Source: JAIBJN01 sp963839745 (GTDB lineage: Bacteria > Actinomycetota > Thermoleophilia > Gaiellales > Gaiellaceae). Taken from it: 64,000 bases of DNA. This document shows, piece after piece, positions 16,769 through 25,696 of this stretch. The notes under the pieces were generated by a model that saw only the letters and a program-made list of their open reading frames with translations, was not told the origin of the DNA and did no database searches. A program made the position numbers and the translations under genes. Where the stretch lies: NCBI GenBank assembly GCA_963839745.1, contig CAWIWC010000014.1, positions 1 to 64,000 of the forward strand, given 5' to 3'. How positions within the stretch are numbered: position 1 is the stretch's first letter; each line of letters begins with the position of its first letter.

Positions 16769-17380
16769 TCAGCCGAAGCGGTGGCGCACCGCGACCCGGA
16801 CGCCCTCCAGGGCGAGCGCGCCCGCGATGACCAGCGCGACGATCGGGTCGGCCCACCACCAGTCGAACGCGGCGTTCACGACCAGCGCCGCGAGCGTGGT
16901 GGCCGCGAGCGCGGCGGAGGCAAGCGTGAGGATCGCGTCGCCCCGCATCGCCCCGCTGGAGAGACCCGCCGCGACGTCGAGCTTCAGCTTCCCCAGCCAG
17001 GGCAGCACGAGAACGGAGGCCGTGGCGATGACGGCGCCGAACACGGAGGCCTCGGGGTGCTCGCCCGATGTGAGCCCTCTCACCGCCTGAAAGCCGACGT
17101 AGAGGGCGACCGCGATCATCGCGAAGGCGACGCCGTACTGTGCGCGCCGCTCCAGCCGCTCCGCACCGACCGGATCGCGCCGCTCCCGCGAGAAGCGCCA
17201 CACCAGGATCACCGACGCGGAGGAGTCGAGCAGCGCGTTCAAGGCGAACCCGGCCAGGGCAGGGCTGTCGTCCAGGATCGAGACGACCAGCGCCAGCGAT
17301 CCGACGACGCCGTTCCACGCGATCGTGAAGAACGACAGCCGAAGCGCAGACGTGAGCAGCTCGGAACGGTTGCGACTCAA
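16769..17380 (-). CDS. Cation transporter, short CDF-like membrane protein
   Basis: This 203-residue protein has about five or six hydrophobic helices and resembles the membrane half of cation diffusion facilitators. NALLDSSASVILVWRF carries the Asp of helix 2, and WWADPIVALVIAGALALEG carries the Asp of helix 5, the two positions that form the metal site. The C-terminal cytoplasmic domain of full-length CDF proteins (usual length about 290-300) is absent. The start is TTG 17380 behind AAAGGAGG. It lies downstream of the potassium cluster on the same strand, 104 bp away. The transported ion is unknown. Confidence 0.8.
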   Translation of the reverse strand: MSRNRSELLTSALRLSFFTIAWNGVVGSLALVVSILDDSPALAGFALNALLDSSASVILVWRFSRERRDPVGAERLERRAQYGVAFAMIAVALYVGFQAVRGLTSGEHPEASVFGAVIATASVLVLPWLGKLKLDVAAGLSSGAMRGDAILTLASAALAATTLAALVVNAAFDWWWADPIVALVIAGALALEGVRVAVRHRFG

Positions 17381-17483
17381 CGCGCCTCCTTTCGGTGGGC
17401 GCGTCCTCCCGCCTCCTCAGTCTCCGATACGGAGCGCTATCCAGCGCGGCTGGGTCGGCGGACGCTCGAAGACGATTCTAGCC

Positions 17484-18147
17484 CTAGGAGGTGAGCTCGC
17501 CGAAGCTCTCGGCGCGCCGTTTCTCGCCCGCGACGACGAGGACGTCGCCCTCCTGCACCACCGTCTCGGGCGTCGCGTACGTGAACGACCCGCCCGTGGG
17601 CTTGATGCAGACGACGGTGACGCCGTAGCGCTTGCGCACCTCGGCGTCCGCCAGCGTCTTGCCGACGAGCTCTCGCGGTGCGGTCGACTCCACGAGCGCG
17701 AAGCCCGGGTCGAGCTCGAAGTAGTCCAGGATCGACCCGGCCAGGCTGTGGCCGACCCGGATCCCCATGTCGCGCTCGGGAAAGACGACCTTGTGCGCGC
17801 CGATCCGCGTGAGGATGCGGCCGTGCGGCTCGGTGACCGCCTTGGCGACGATCCTCTCGACGCCGAGATCGACGAGGACGCCGGTCGTGAGGATGCTCGC
17901 CTCGAGATCCGTGCCGATGGCGACGACGGCCGTCGAGAACTCGGTGACGCCGAGCTGGCGCATGCGCCTCCTCGCTCGTCGAGTCCGCCTCGACGACGTG
18001 GGTGAGCACGCCGGAGAGGTCCTGGACGATCCGCGGGTCAGCGTCGATCCCGAGCACCTCGTGGCCCATGCCGACGAGCGTCGCGGCGAGGCCGCCGCCG
18101 AAGCGGCCGAGGCCGATGACGACGAACTCCCTGGTTGCCTTAGCCAA
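17484..18147 (-). pseudogene. ktrA: KtrA/TrkA-type RCK regulatory subunit, one-base frameshift
   Basis: The start is TTG 18147, overlapping the ktrB stop by 8 bp. The N-terminal part EFVVIGLGRFGGGLAATLVG is the Rossmann NAD-binding loop. After DSTSEEA the frame is lost. Skipping one C at about 17964 restores MRQLGVTEFSTAVVAIGTD, then the TrkA_C domain with DVLVVAGEKRR and the stop at 17484. The repaired protein would be about 220 residues, normal for KtrA. It would gate the KtrB channel in response to nucleotides. Both halves are fully conserved, so the break is very recent or a sequence error. Confidence 0.75.
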
Positions 18148-19497
18148 TGATCGGACGCTCCTCCGGGAAGCGGTAGAGCTTCCGCCGCTCCCGCAGGACG
18201 AGAGCGATGCCGAGTGTATGCGGCCCGACGCGCCCGAGATACATGAGCGCGATCAGGACCCACTCGCCGAAGCCGCCGAAGTCCGCGGTGACGCCCGTGG
18301 AGAGCCCGACCGTGCCGAACGCAGACAGCGCCTCGAAGAGCGTCTGCGAGAGCGTGAACTCGCTGTGCGCCATGAGCGCGAGCGTGCTCGACGACGACCG
18401 CCATCAGAGCGATCGTCGCGACGCGTGAACGCCTGGCGCTGCGCATGCGCCGGAACGCGCCGGCGAGAACGCGTTCACGTGCGGGTCGCCGCGGAGCTCC
18501 GCCCAGACCATGAGCGCGAGCACCGCGAGCGTCGTCACCTTGATCCCGCCGCCCGTCGACGCGCTGCCGGCGCCGACGAACATGAGGAAGTCGGTGACGA
18601 ACAGCGTCTCCGGCTCCATCTGGCCGTAGTCGACGGTGTTGAAGCCCGCCGTCCGCGGTGAGACCGCCTGGAAGAACGCCCGCGAGGAGCTTCCCGCCCG
18701 TGTCGAAGCGGGCCGAGCGTCGCCGGGATTGCCCCATTCGAAGGCGAGCGACCGCGACGTGCCGCCGACGAGAAGCAGCGAGGTGACGACGAGCGTGAGC
18801 TTCGTGTGCAGGCTCCAGCGGCTCGGGCAGCCTCGGCGTCCGCCAGAGCTCGAGCCAGACCGGGAACCCGATGCCGCCGGCGATGATCGCCAGCGCAATG
18901 GTGACGCAGATCCACCCGTCGGTCGCGAACGGCGTCAGGTTGTCGGTCCAGAGCGCGAAGCCGGCGTTGTTGAACGCGGTGATGGAGTGGAAGACGCCGA
19001 GGTAGAGCGAGCGCCCGAACGAGTAGTCGTAGCCCGTCCACCAGCGGATGGTCAGGACGGTGGCGAAGATCGCCTCGAAGACGAGGCTCATGGTCGCCAC
19101 CGCATAGACGAGGCGCTTCACGTCCGAGAGGAGCGGCGCCGCCACCTCGGCCTGGGCGAGCAGCCGTGCCGCGGAGCCCGAGCTCGCCGCGCGACAGATG
19201 AAGAGGAGCAGCGAGGCGAGCGTCATGATCCCGAACCCGCCGACCTGGACGAGCCCCATGATCACGACCTCGTCCGAAGGACGACCAGTAGGTCGGCGTG
19301 TCGACGACGACGAGCCCGGTGACGCAGATCGCCGACGTCGACGTGAAGATCGCGGTCAGGAACGGCGCCCGGTCGCCGCTCTCGGTCGCGAACGGCAGCA
19401 TGAGCAGCCCCGCGCCGAGCAGGATCCCGACCGCGAACGCGGCGACGACGAACTGCGCCGGGTGGCGCCGCGCGAGCCAGGCCCTCAGGCGCGCCAA
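18140..19497 (-). pseudogene. ktrB: KtrB/TrkH-type potassium channel subunit with about eight single-base indels
   Basis: The likely start is TTG 19497, overlapping the end of the second trkH gene. All four P-loop segments can be read: TSTSAICVTGLVVV, ITAFNNAGFALW, SPRTAGFNTVDYG and FGTVGLSTGVT. The protein ends RFPEERPIIG at 18140. They lie in different frames because of one missing base near 19275 and extra bases near 18820, 18727, 18710, 18691, 18463, 18431 and 18393. Each single correction rejoins conserved KtrB sequence. The repaired protein is about 450 residues, the usual size, and would take up K+ (often with Na+). I saw no in-frame stop or amino-acid decay. Confidence 0.75.
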
Positions 19498-21018
19498 TAC
19501 GACCTCGTGAGCAGGACCGCGACCGGGATGATCTCGAGCCGCCCGATCCACATGAGCACGATCATGATCCCCTTCGAGACGTCGCTGAAGGGGGCGAACG
19601 AGCCCATCGGGCCTGCGAACCCGAAAGCCGGGCCCGACGTTCCCGAGCGTGGTCGCAGAAGCGGAGACAGCATCGAACGCCGAGAGGTCGAGCCCGACGC
19701 GATGGGCGTCGATCAGGAGGAGCACGGCTCCGACCACGAAGATGCCCACGTAGAGCAGGACGAACGCGATCACCGCCTGCACCATGCGCTCGTCGACCGA
19801 CACTCGGTTGACGCGGATCGGCGAGACGTACTCCGGATGCATGGTCTGGGCGAGCTCTCTCCGGAGCACCCTGCCGATGACGAGGTGGCGGACGACCTTG
19901 ATCGACCCTGCCGTCGAGCCGGCCGAGCCCCCGGGAAACATGAGCGCGACGATGATCATGGCCGCGAACGGGGCGACAGCGAGCCAGGTGTTGTAGTCCG
20001 TGCTCGCGAAACCGGTGGTCGTCATGATCGAGACCGTCTGGAAGACCGCGTGGCGGATCGCGGCCTCGCCCTCCTGGATGCCCGACTCCCAGAGGACGAC
20101 GGCGAGCAGGGCCGCGGCGCCGGCCATCAGGGCGAGGTAGAGGCGGAACTCCTCGTCGCGGACGAGCGACGCGGGCTGCCGACGGACGAACGCCCGGTAG
20201 AGAAGGGCGAAGTTGGCCCCCGCGATGGCCATGAAGAGCACGATCACCCACTGCGACGCGGGGGCAAAGGGCTCGAGGGAGCGGGGGTCGGTGCCGAAGC
20301 CGCCGGTCGGCATCGTGCCGAACGCGTGGGCAACGGCCTGGAAGAGGTTCATACGCTCGTCCACGCCCGTCCATCCGAGCGTTGCCAGGACGAGGATGAG
20401 AACGGCCGTCAGGGCGACGTAGAGAACCCAGAGCCGCCGGGCCGTGTCGCGAATCGACGTGGCGAGCGCGTCGAACGCCGGTCCCGGAGCCTCGGACTCG
20501 ATCAGCATCCGCCCGCCGATGCGAAGACGCGGCAGGACGGCGAGCGCGAGCACGATGATCCCCATGCCTCCCAGCCACTGGCTGAACTGCCGCCACATCG
20601 CCATGGACTTGTCGAGCCCGGCGAGATCGGCGACGACGCTCGACCCGGTCGTCGTCATCCCGGACATGGCCTCGAAGTACGCGTCGACGGGGCGCGAGAG
20701 CTGCGCGTCGCTCGAGAGCACGTATGGCAGGGCGACGACCGCGGCGACCAGGAGCCAGGTGAGCGAGACGACGAGGAATCCCTCCCGGACGCCGACGGTC
20801 TCCTTGCCGTGCGTGACCAGCCCGATCCCGATTCCGAGCGCCGCTGTGATCGCGCCCGCAGCCAGGAACGGCCAGGGCGCCTCGGAGTAGCCGAGCGCGA
20901 GCACGACCGGGAAGAGGAACGCCAGCGAGAAGTAGCGGAGGAGCGAGCCGACGAGGTTCAGCGAGGCGCCGACGTCGACGCCGAGTGTCCGCCGCAACCG
21001 GTCGACCGCGGCGATCAT
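19485..21018 (-). pseudogene. trkH: TrkH potassium uptake subunit, second copy, frameshifted near the C-terminus
   Basis: ATG 21018 overlaps the stop of the first trkH copy (ATGA). The sequence parallels the first copy throughout. It has an N-terminal DVGASLNLVGSLLRYFSLAF and P-loops GMTTTGSS, MPTGGFGTDP, MTTTGFASTDY and TTLGNVGP. An extra T in GGCTTTCGGG (about 19624-19626) shifts the frame. Removing it gives GFGFAGPMGSFAPFSDVSKG and the natural end LLTRSYWRA at 19485. The repaired length is about 511 residues. TrkH is the K+-conducting membrane subunit and works with TrkA. The tandem copy suggests gene duplication. Confidence 0.82.
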
Positions 21019-22547
21019 GCGCGCCAGTACGCCCGGGTGAGCAGGACGGCGACGGGCACGATCTCGAGGCGCCCGATCCACATGAGCACGATCAGCAGGC
21101 CCTTGGACAGATCGCTGAAGGGAGCGAAGGAGCCCATAGGACCGGCGAACCCGATCGCAGGGCCGACGTTCCCGAGCGCGCTCGCAGAGGTCGCCAGCGC
21201 CTCGAACGGGGTGAGCTCGAGATCGACCCGGTGGGCGTCGAGGAGGAGCAGGAGCGCGGCGACGACGAAGATGCCGATGTAGAGGAGTACGAACGCGATC
21301 ACTGCGCGCACGATGCGCTCCTCGATCGGGAAGCGGTTGATCCGGATCGGCGCCACGTACTCGGGGTGCACCGTCTGGTCGAGCTCGCGCCGCAGGACCC
21401 GGCCGATCACGAGATGGCGGGCGACCTTGACCGACCCGCTCGTCGAGCCGGCCGACGCCCCCGAGAACATGAGTGCCACGAGCACGATGACGGCTGCGGG
21501 GGCGACCGCGGTCCACAGGCTGTAGTCCGTGCTGGCCAAGCCGGTGGTGGTGAGGATCGAGACCGTCTGGAACACGGCATGGCGGATCGCCTCCTCGCCT
21601 TCGTGGAGGCCCGCGTCCCAGATGAGGACGGCCACGGTGGCGGAGGCGATCGCGAGCAGCGAGAGGTAGAGCCGCAGCTCGTTGTCGCGGAAGATCGTCG
21701 CCGGGTGCCGCCGCACGAAGGCGCGGTAGAGCAGCGCGAAGTTGATGCCGCCGATGACCATGAAGAGCGCGATAACCCACTGCGAGGCGGCCGCGAACGG
21801 CTCCACGGAGCGCGGGTCTGTCCCGAAGCCGCCCGTCGGGAGTGTGGAGAACGCGTAGGCCACGGCCTCATACAGCCCCATCCGCTCGTCCACGCCGGTC
21901 AAGCCCAGGATGGCGAGCACGAGCGCGAGCACGACCGTGAGCGACACGTAGAGCATCCAGAGGCGGCGGGCCGTGTCGCGGATCGAGGCGGTGAGCGCCT
22001 CGAGGTCGGGCCCCGGCGTCTCGTGCTCCATGAGCTGCCGCCCGCCGACGCGGAGGCGGGGCAGCACGGCCAGCGCCAGGACGACGATGCCCATCCCGCC
22101 GACCCACTGGCTGAACTGCCGCCAGATCATCATCGACCGGTCCACCGCGGCGTAGTCCGTGAGGATCGTCGCTCCCGAGGTCGTCATGCCCGACATCCCC
22201 TCGAAGAGCGCGTCGACCGGACGGTCGAGCTGCGACTCGCCCGAGAACAGGTACGGCAGCGCCACGGCGCCCGCAGCGAGCAACCAGGTGAGCGAGATGA
22301 CGAGGAATCCCTCTCGTACGCCAACGTGCTCCTTCCCCTGCGTGAACCGCTCGAGGCCTAGCCCGAGGCCCGCAGTGATCGCTCCAGCGGCGACGAACGG
22401 CCACGGGGTCTCGGAATGGCCGAGGGCGAGCGCGATCGGAAAGAGGAAGGCCAGCGAGAAGTACTTGAGAAGCGCCCCGACGAGGTTGAGAGCCGCGCCG
22501 ACGTCGACGCCCATGATGCGTCGCAGTCGACCGGCCGCCGGAGTCAC
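21015..22547 (-). CDS. trkH: TrkH potassium uptake subunit, first copy
   Basis: This intact 510-residue polytopic protein has the four selectivity-filter loops of TrkH: GMTTSGATIL, LPTGGFGTDPRS, TTTGLASTDYS and SALGNVGPAIG. An N-terminal extension of about 25 residues precedes the first helix, as in TrkH and unlike KtrB. It overlaps trkA by 4 bp upstream and the second trkH by 4 bp downstream, so translation is coupled along the cluster. It forms the pore of a K+ uptake system gated by TrkA. Confidence 0.93.
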   Translation of the reverse strand: MTPAAGRLRRIMGVDVGAALNLVGALLKYFSLAFLFPIALALGHSETPWPFVAAGAITAGLGLGLERFTQGKEHVGVREGFLVISLTWLLAAGAVALPYLFSGESQLDRPVDALFEGMSGMTTSGATILTDYAAVDRSMMIWRQFSQWVGGMGIVVLALAVLPRLRVGGRQLMEHETPGPDLEALTASIRDTARRLWMLYVSLTVVLALVLAILGLTGVDERMGLYEAVAYAFSTLPTGGFGTDPRSVEPFAAASQWVIALFMVIGGINFALLYRAFVRRHPATIFRDNELRLYLSLLAIASATVAVLIWDAGLHEGEEAIRHAVFQTVSILTTTGLASTDYSLWTAVAPAAVIVLVALMFSGASAGSTSGSVKVARHLVIGRVLRRELDQTVHPEYVAPIRINRFPIEERIVRAVIAFVLLYIGIFVVAALLLLLDAHRVDLELTPFEALATSASALGNVGPAIGFAGPMGSFAPFSDLSKGLLIVLMWIGRLEIVPVAVLLTRAYWRA

Positions 22548-23941
22548 AGAGCCTTCTCGACCTCGGGCGCGCGGCTCGACTCGGTGAAGATAATCGCCCG
22601 GTCGCCGGGCTCGAGCTGGTCGTCGCCGTGCGGGAAGATGACCGCGCTGTCACGCACGATCGCCCCGATCAGGGAGCCGGTCATCGGCAGGTCTTTGAAG
22701 GGCCTGCGCACGAGCTTGCTCGAGTCGCGCACCGTGATGTCGAGGATCTCGAAGCGGTCGCCCTCCAGCATGGCGAGCTGGCGGACACGCGGGTCGTGGG
22801 CGAAGCGCACGATCTCCTCGGCGGTGATCGAGCGGGGGTTGATGGCCACGTCGATCCCTGCTCGCTCGAAGACCTCGACGGACACGTCGTCGTGCACGAT
22901 CCCGACCGTGAAGCCGACCCCGTGCACCTTCGCCAGCATCGCGGCGTAGAGGTTCTTCGAGTCCTCGCGCATCGCGAAGACCGCCGCGCTCGCCTGCCCG
23001 ATGCGCTCGCGCTCGAGGAAGTCCGCGTCGACGCCGGTGGCGTGGTAGACGCGCGCGCGTGGCAGCTCGTCTGCCACCTCGCGCGCTCGCTCTTCCTTCG
23101 CCTCGATCACGCGCACGCGTATTCCCTGCTCGAGGAGCACACCCGCGATCGCCAGCCCCGTCCCTCCGGCTCCGAAGACGACGACGTCGTCGACGCGTTG
23201 CTCGCCGCGGGCGACGATCCGGCCCCATTCGCGCGCGGCGTCGGGCGAACCGATGATCACGATGCGATCGCCGGGCATGATCGACTCGTCGCCGCGGGGC
23301 ACGAGCATGCGGCCGCCGCGGATGATGCTCGCCACCTTCGAGTCGGCGGGGATCGTGGCTTTCTTGAGCGGGAGCCCGACGACCTGCTCGTAACCCCCGC
23401 CGCGCACGCGCCCCGCGGCCCGCTCGGCCGCCTCCGTCAGCGGGATGCCGGTCAGGTCCTCCCCCGAGCCTTCCTGCGGGACGTCGAACTCGACGATCTG
23501 CACCTGGCCGTCTGCGAAGACGTCGGTCTGCTTCGCGGCCGGGACGCCGATGATCTGGGAGACGGCGTACGCGGTCTCGAGCTCGGAGGAGACCATGAAA
23601 TCGACCTCGATCTGGCGCTCCTGCCAAGCCTCGATGTACTCCGGGTTCGATGTCCGGACGATCGTCTGTGCCTCGGAGGCCTTCTTCACCAGCGTCGCCG
23701 CGACGAGGTTGATCTCGTCGCGCGAGGTACACGCGATCATCAGCGCCGCCTTCTCGATGCCGGCCTCCAGGAGTATGCGCCGGGTGGCCCCGTTGCCGGT
23801 GACCGTGTGCACGTCGTAGCGGTACGAGAGCGCCTGGAGCCGCTTCGAGTCGAGGTCGATCACCGTGATGTCGTGGTCGCCGTGCAGCGCCTCGACGATG
23901 GTGGCGCCGACCTGCCCGGCCCCGAGGAGGACGATCTTCAC
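22544..23941 (-). CDS. trkA: Trk system potassium uptake regulatory protein TrkA, double RCK
   Basis: This is a 465-residue duplicated TrkA. The first Rossmann half starts MKIVLLGAGQVGATIVEALH and the second starts near residue 235 with VVFGAGGTGLAIAGVLLEQG. Each half is followed by a TrkA_C domain (the second includes GSLIGAIVRDS). This is the full-length TrkA that binds NAD(H)/nucleotides and gates TrkH. GTG 23941 has TAGGCT ending 6 nt upstream, so it can be transcribed as a leaderless message. It is also 25 bp downstream of the peroxidase-like gene on the same strand. Confidence 0.93.
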   Translation of the reverse strand: MKIVLLGAGQVGATIVEALHGDHDITVIDLDSKRLQALSYRYDVHTVTGNGATRRILLEAGIEKAALMIACTSRDEINLVAATLVKKASEAQTIVRTSNPEYIEAWQERQIEVDFMVSSELETAYAVSQIIGVPAAKQTDVFADGQVQIVEFDVPQEGSGEDLTGIPLTEAAERAAGRVRGGGYEQVVGLPLKKATIPADSKVASIIRGGRMLVPRGDESIMPGDRIVIIGSPDAAREWGRIVARGEQRVDDVVVFGAGGTGLAIAGVLLEQGIRVRVIEAKEERAREVADELPRARVYHATGVDADFLERERIGQASAAVFAMREDSKNLYAAMLAKVHGVGFTVGIVHDDVSVEVFERAGIDVAINPRSITAEEIVRFAHDPRVRQLAMLEGDRFEILDITVRDSSKLVRRPFKDLPMTGSLIGAIVRDSAVIFPHGDDQLEPGDRAIIFTESSRAPEVEKAL

Positions 23942-23947
23942 GCGCGG

Positions 23948-23953
23948 AGCCTA
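23948..23953 (-). promoter_or_regulatory. Leaderless -10 box (TAGGCT) for trkA
   Basis: On the minus strand TAGGCT ends exactly 6 nt before GTG 23941. It lies in the 25-bp gap after the AhpD-like gene. Confidence 0.5.
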
Positions 23954-23966
23954 GCTCCGCTGCAGG

Positions 23967-24572
23967 TCAGCGCTCGGGCCAGTCCGGCTCGTCCTCGATG
24001 CCCACCGCGTCTGCGATGCGGTTGATGTAGTTGAAGTACGAGATCACCTGGAAGGCGTCGTGGATCGCCGCGTCGCTCCAGCCGAGGCCGCGCAGCTCGT
24101 CCACGTCTTCCTGCCCCATCTCCGCCGGCTTGTACGTGAGCTTGACGGCCAGGTGGCACAGGGCCATGACGCGCGGCTCGAGATCGGCCGCGCGGTAGTC
24201 GTGCTTCGCGTGCTCGGCCAGCTCGTCGGTTGCGCCCTCAGCACGGAGGTCGTTGGCATGCGCCTCGATTCAGTAGTGGCAGTCGTTCGCGTTCGAGACG
24301 ACGACGGCCAGGAGCTCACGCTCGACGCGCGAGAGCTCCGAGGGGCCGAACATGATCGCCTTGTAGAGGCCCATCGAACGCTCGAGCACCAGCGGGTTCA
24401 GGCTCATCGACTTGACGATGTTGTAGACCTTCCCCGCGCGGCCCATGGCGGCCTCGTACTCCCGCTCGAGCGGGCCGGTTGCCTCGTCGACGTCGATCAG
24501 CCTGATGTGCGGCACGAATGCGTAGTCTGACGCAGCCCGGGCCGCATTTGCATCTGGCTCGAAGGGATGCAA
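23967..24572 (-). CDS. AhpD-like peroxidase-related protein with in-frame TGA at the CxxC position (candidate selenoprotein)
   Basis: From TTG 24572 (GGGGAGGGAAC in front) to the stop at 23967 one frame is open for 201 codons except a single TGA at 24270-24272. The product matches the carboxymuconolactone decarboxylase/AhpD-like 'peroxidase-related enzyme' family. PHIRLIDVDEATGPLEREYE begins the domain, and VERELLAVVVSNANDCHY leads into TGA, then IEAHANDL. Family members have C-x-x-C followed by the conserved His in this place, so TGA stands exactly where the second catalytic Cys is expected. Homology continues normally to the end (YFNYINRIADAVGIED). Selenocysteine at residue 101 is the simplest biological reading. 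A mutation or base error from TGC is the alternative. Confidence 0.8.
24233..24252 (-). promoter_or_regulatory. Candidate bacterial SECIS stem-loop downstream of the TGA
   Basis: In the mRNA, CCUC and GAGG pair around the 6-nt loop CGUGCU, extended by two more pairs past one A-G mismatch. The loop starts 24 nt after the UGA and has G as its second base. This fits the known limits for bacterial SECIS elements: 4-bp or longer upper stem, G in the first two loop bases, 16-37 nt spacing. The stem is short, so the match is suggestive only. Confidence 0.4.
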
Positions 24573-24620
24573 TAAGTTCCCTCCCCTGCCAAGGGAAAGT
24601 CCCCAGCCAAGGAGAGTGAC

Positions 24621-25223
24621 GTGCTAGGTCGGTCAGACGACTCCCATCGCGAGTTCGAAGAGGAAGTCACCCCGCTCGAGCAGTCTGCGGCTCCGGCACG
24701 GGAATACACAGACGTCGGTGATGCCGTCGCCGGCGTGCTCCGCGCAGCCGAGGAGGCTGCGGAGAAGATCCGCACCGAGGCGCAAACGCAGGCCCGGGAG
24801 ATCGTCGAGCGCTCCAGGGGTGACGCGGCCACCCGCGTCGACGAGCTCACCCGCGAGGCCGACCGCACGCGCCAGGACGCCGAGGAATACGCCCGCGACA
24901 TCCGCCAGGCCGTCGACAGCTACGGCACCCAGCAGCGCCGGGAGGCGGAGGAAGAGGCCCGCGGGATCCTTGCCGACTCCGAGGAGCAGGCCCGCGCGAC
25001 ACGTGAGGCCGCGCAGGAGATGGCGCTCCAGATCGAGGGCGACGCCCGCCGCCGCCAGGAGCGGCTCCGCGAGGAGGTGCGGTCGCTCGAGGAACGGCGC
25101 CAGCGCGTGATCGAGAGCCTGCGGGAAATGGCGGCCCAGCTCAACGAGCTCTTCCCCGAGCTCGAGCCGAGCCCGCGGGAGACCGAGATGCTCGACGCGC
25201 TCGAGGTCGAGCGGCGCAGCTGA
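24621..25223 (+). CDS. DivIVA-like coiled-coil protein
   Basis: This 200-residue, mostly alpha-helical and very Glu/Arg/Ala-rich protein starts at GTG 24621 after AAGGAGAG. Heptad-like coiled coil runs from about residue 30 to 175 (AAEEAAEKIRTEAQTQAREI and onward). There is no membrane segment or catalytic motif. The pattern resembles actinobacterial DivIVA/Wag31-like or ATP-synthase-b-like scaffold proteins, but the N-terminal DivIVA membrane-binding motif is not obvious. A cell-envelope scaffold role is inference. It is divergent from the selenoprotein candidate. Confidence 0.7.
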   Translation: MLGRSDDSHREFEEEVTPLEQSAAPAREYTDVGDAVAGVLRAAEEAAEKIRTEAQTQAREIVERSRGDAATRVDELTREADRTRQDAEEYARDIRQAVDSYGTQQRREAEEEARGILADSEEQARATREAAQEMALQIEGDARRRQERLREEVRSLEERRQRVIESLREMAAQLNELFPELEPSPRETEMLDALEVERRS

Positions 25224-25273
25224 GCCTGCTCGGCGACGAGCTCCGTTCCCTCATCCGAGGCTTCCCGGCCGGG

Positions 25274-25696
25274 GTGGCCGTTCTGACCGTGGACGCGGAC
25301 GGCGAGCGCCTGGGCCTGACCGTGGGGACGGTGGTCTCGCTCTCGCTCGAGCCGCCACTCGTCGGCGTCTCTGTCGCCCGGCAGGCGGCGATGCACGAGC
25401 TCCTGCGCCGCGCCGGGTCGTTTGCGCTCAGCCTGCTCGCGGGCGACCAGGCCGCGGTCGCACAGCATTTTGCGCGCGGGGTGCCCCCCGTAGCGCACTG
25501 GCACGGGATCGAGTGGCGCGAGGGGACGACCGGCGCGCCGCTTCTCGAGGGCGCGCTCGGCTGGATCGAGTGCCGCCTCGACCGTGAGCTCGAGACCGGC
25601 GACCACACGTTCTTCGTCGGAGCCGTGGAGTCGGTCGAGCGCGGGCGCGACGGTCTCGCGCTCGTCCATGTCGGAGGACGGTACGAGGCGCTGTGA
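25274..25696 (+). CDS. Flavin reductase family protein (FMN-binding split barrel)
   Basis: This 140-residue domain starts at the first canonical codon, GTG 25274. Conserved flavin-reductase sequence LIRGFPAGVAVLTVDADGER begins upstream of it in the same open frame. Translation therefore probably starts at a rare CTG (25220 or 25226) coupled to the stop of the coiled-coil gene. Family signs are VGVSVARQAAMHELL, SFALSLLAGDQ and the C-terminal HVGGRYEAL. Such proteins bind FMN/FAD and supply reduced flavin or act as small oxidoreductases. Its stop overlaps the HAD gene start by 4 bp. Confidence 0.8.
   Translation: MAVLTVDADGERLGLTVGTVVSLSLEPPLVGVSVARQAAMHELLRRAGSFALSLLAGDQAAVAQHFARGVPPVAHWHGIEWREGTTGAPLLEGALGWIECRLDRELETGDHTFFVGAVESVERGRDGLALVHVGGRYEAL

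Noticed and set aside
18535..21780. Very long minus-strand open frame across several genes
   Set aside because: It is the correct trkH-2 frame extended by chance through neighbouring genes because GC-rich DNA has few stops. The family boundaries and 4-bp overlaps define the real genes.
24167..24572. Two separate small genes split by the TGA at 24270
   Set aside because: Both parts are the same frame and halves of one AhpD-like domain. The downstream half has no ribosome-binding site of its own at 24167.
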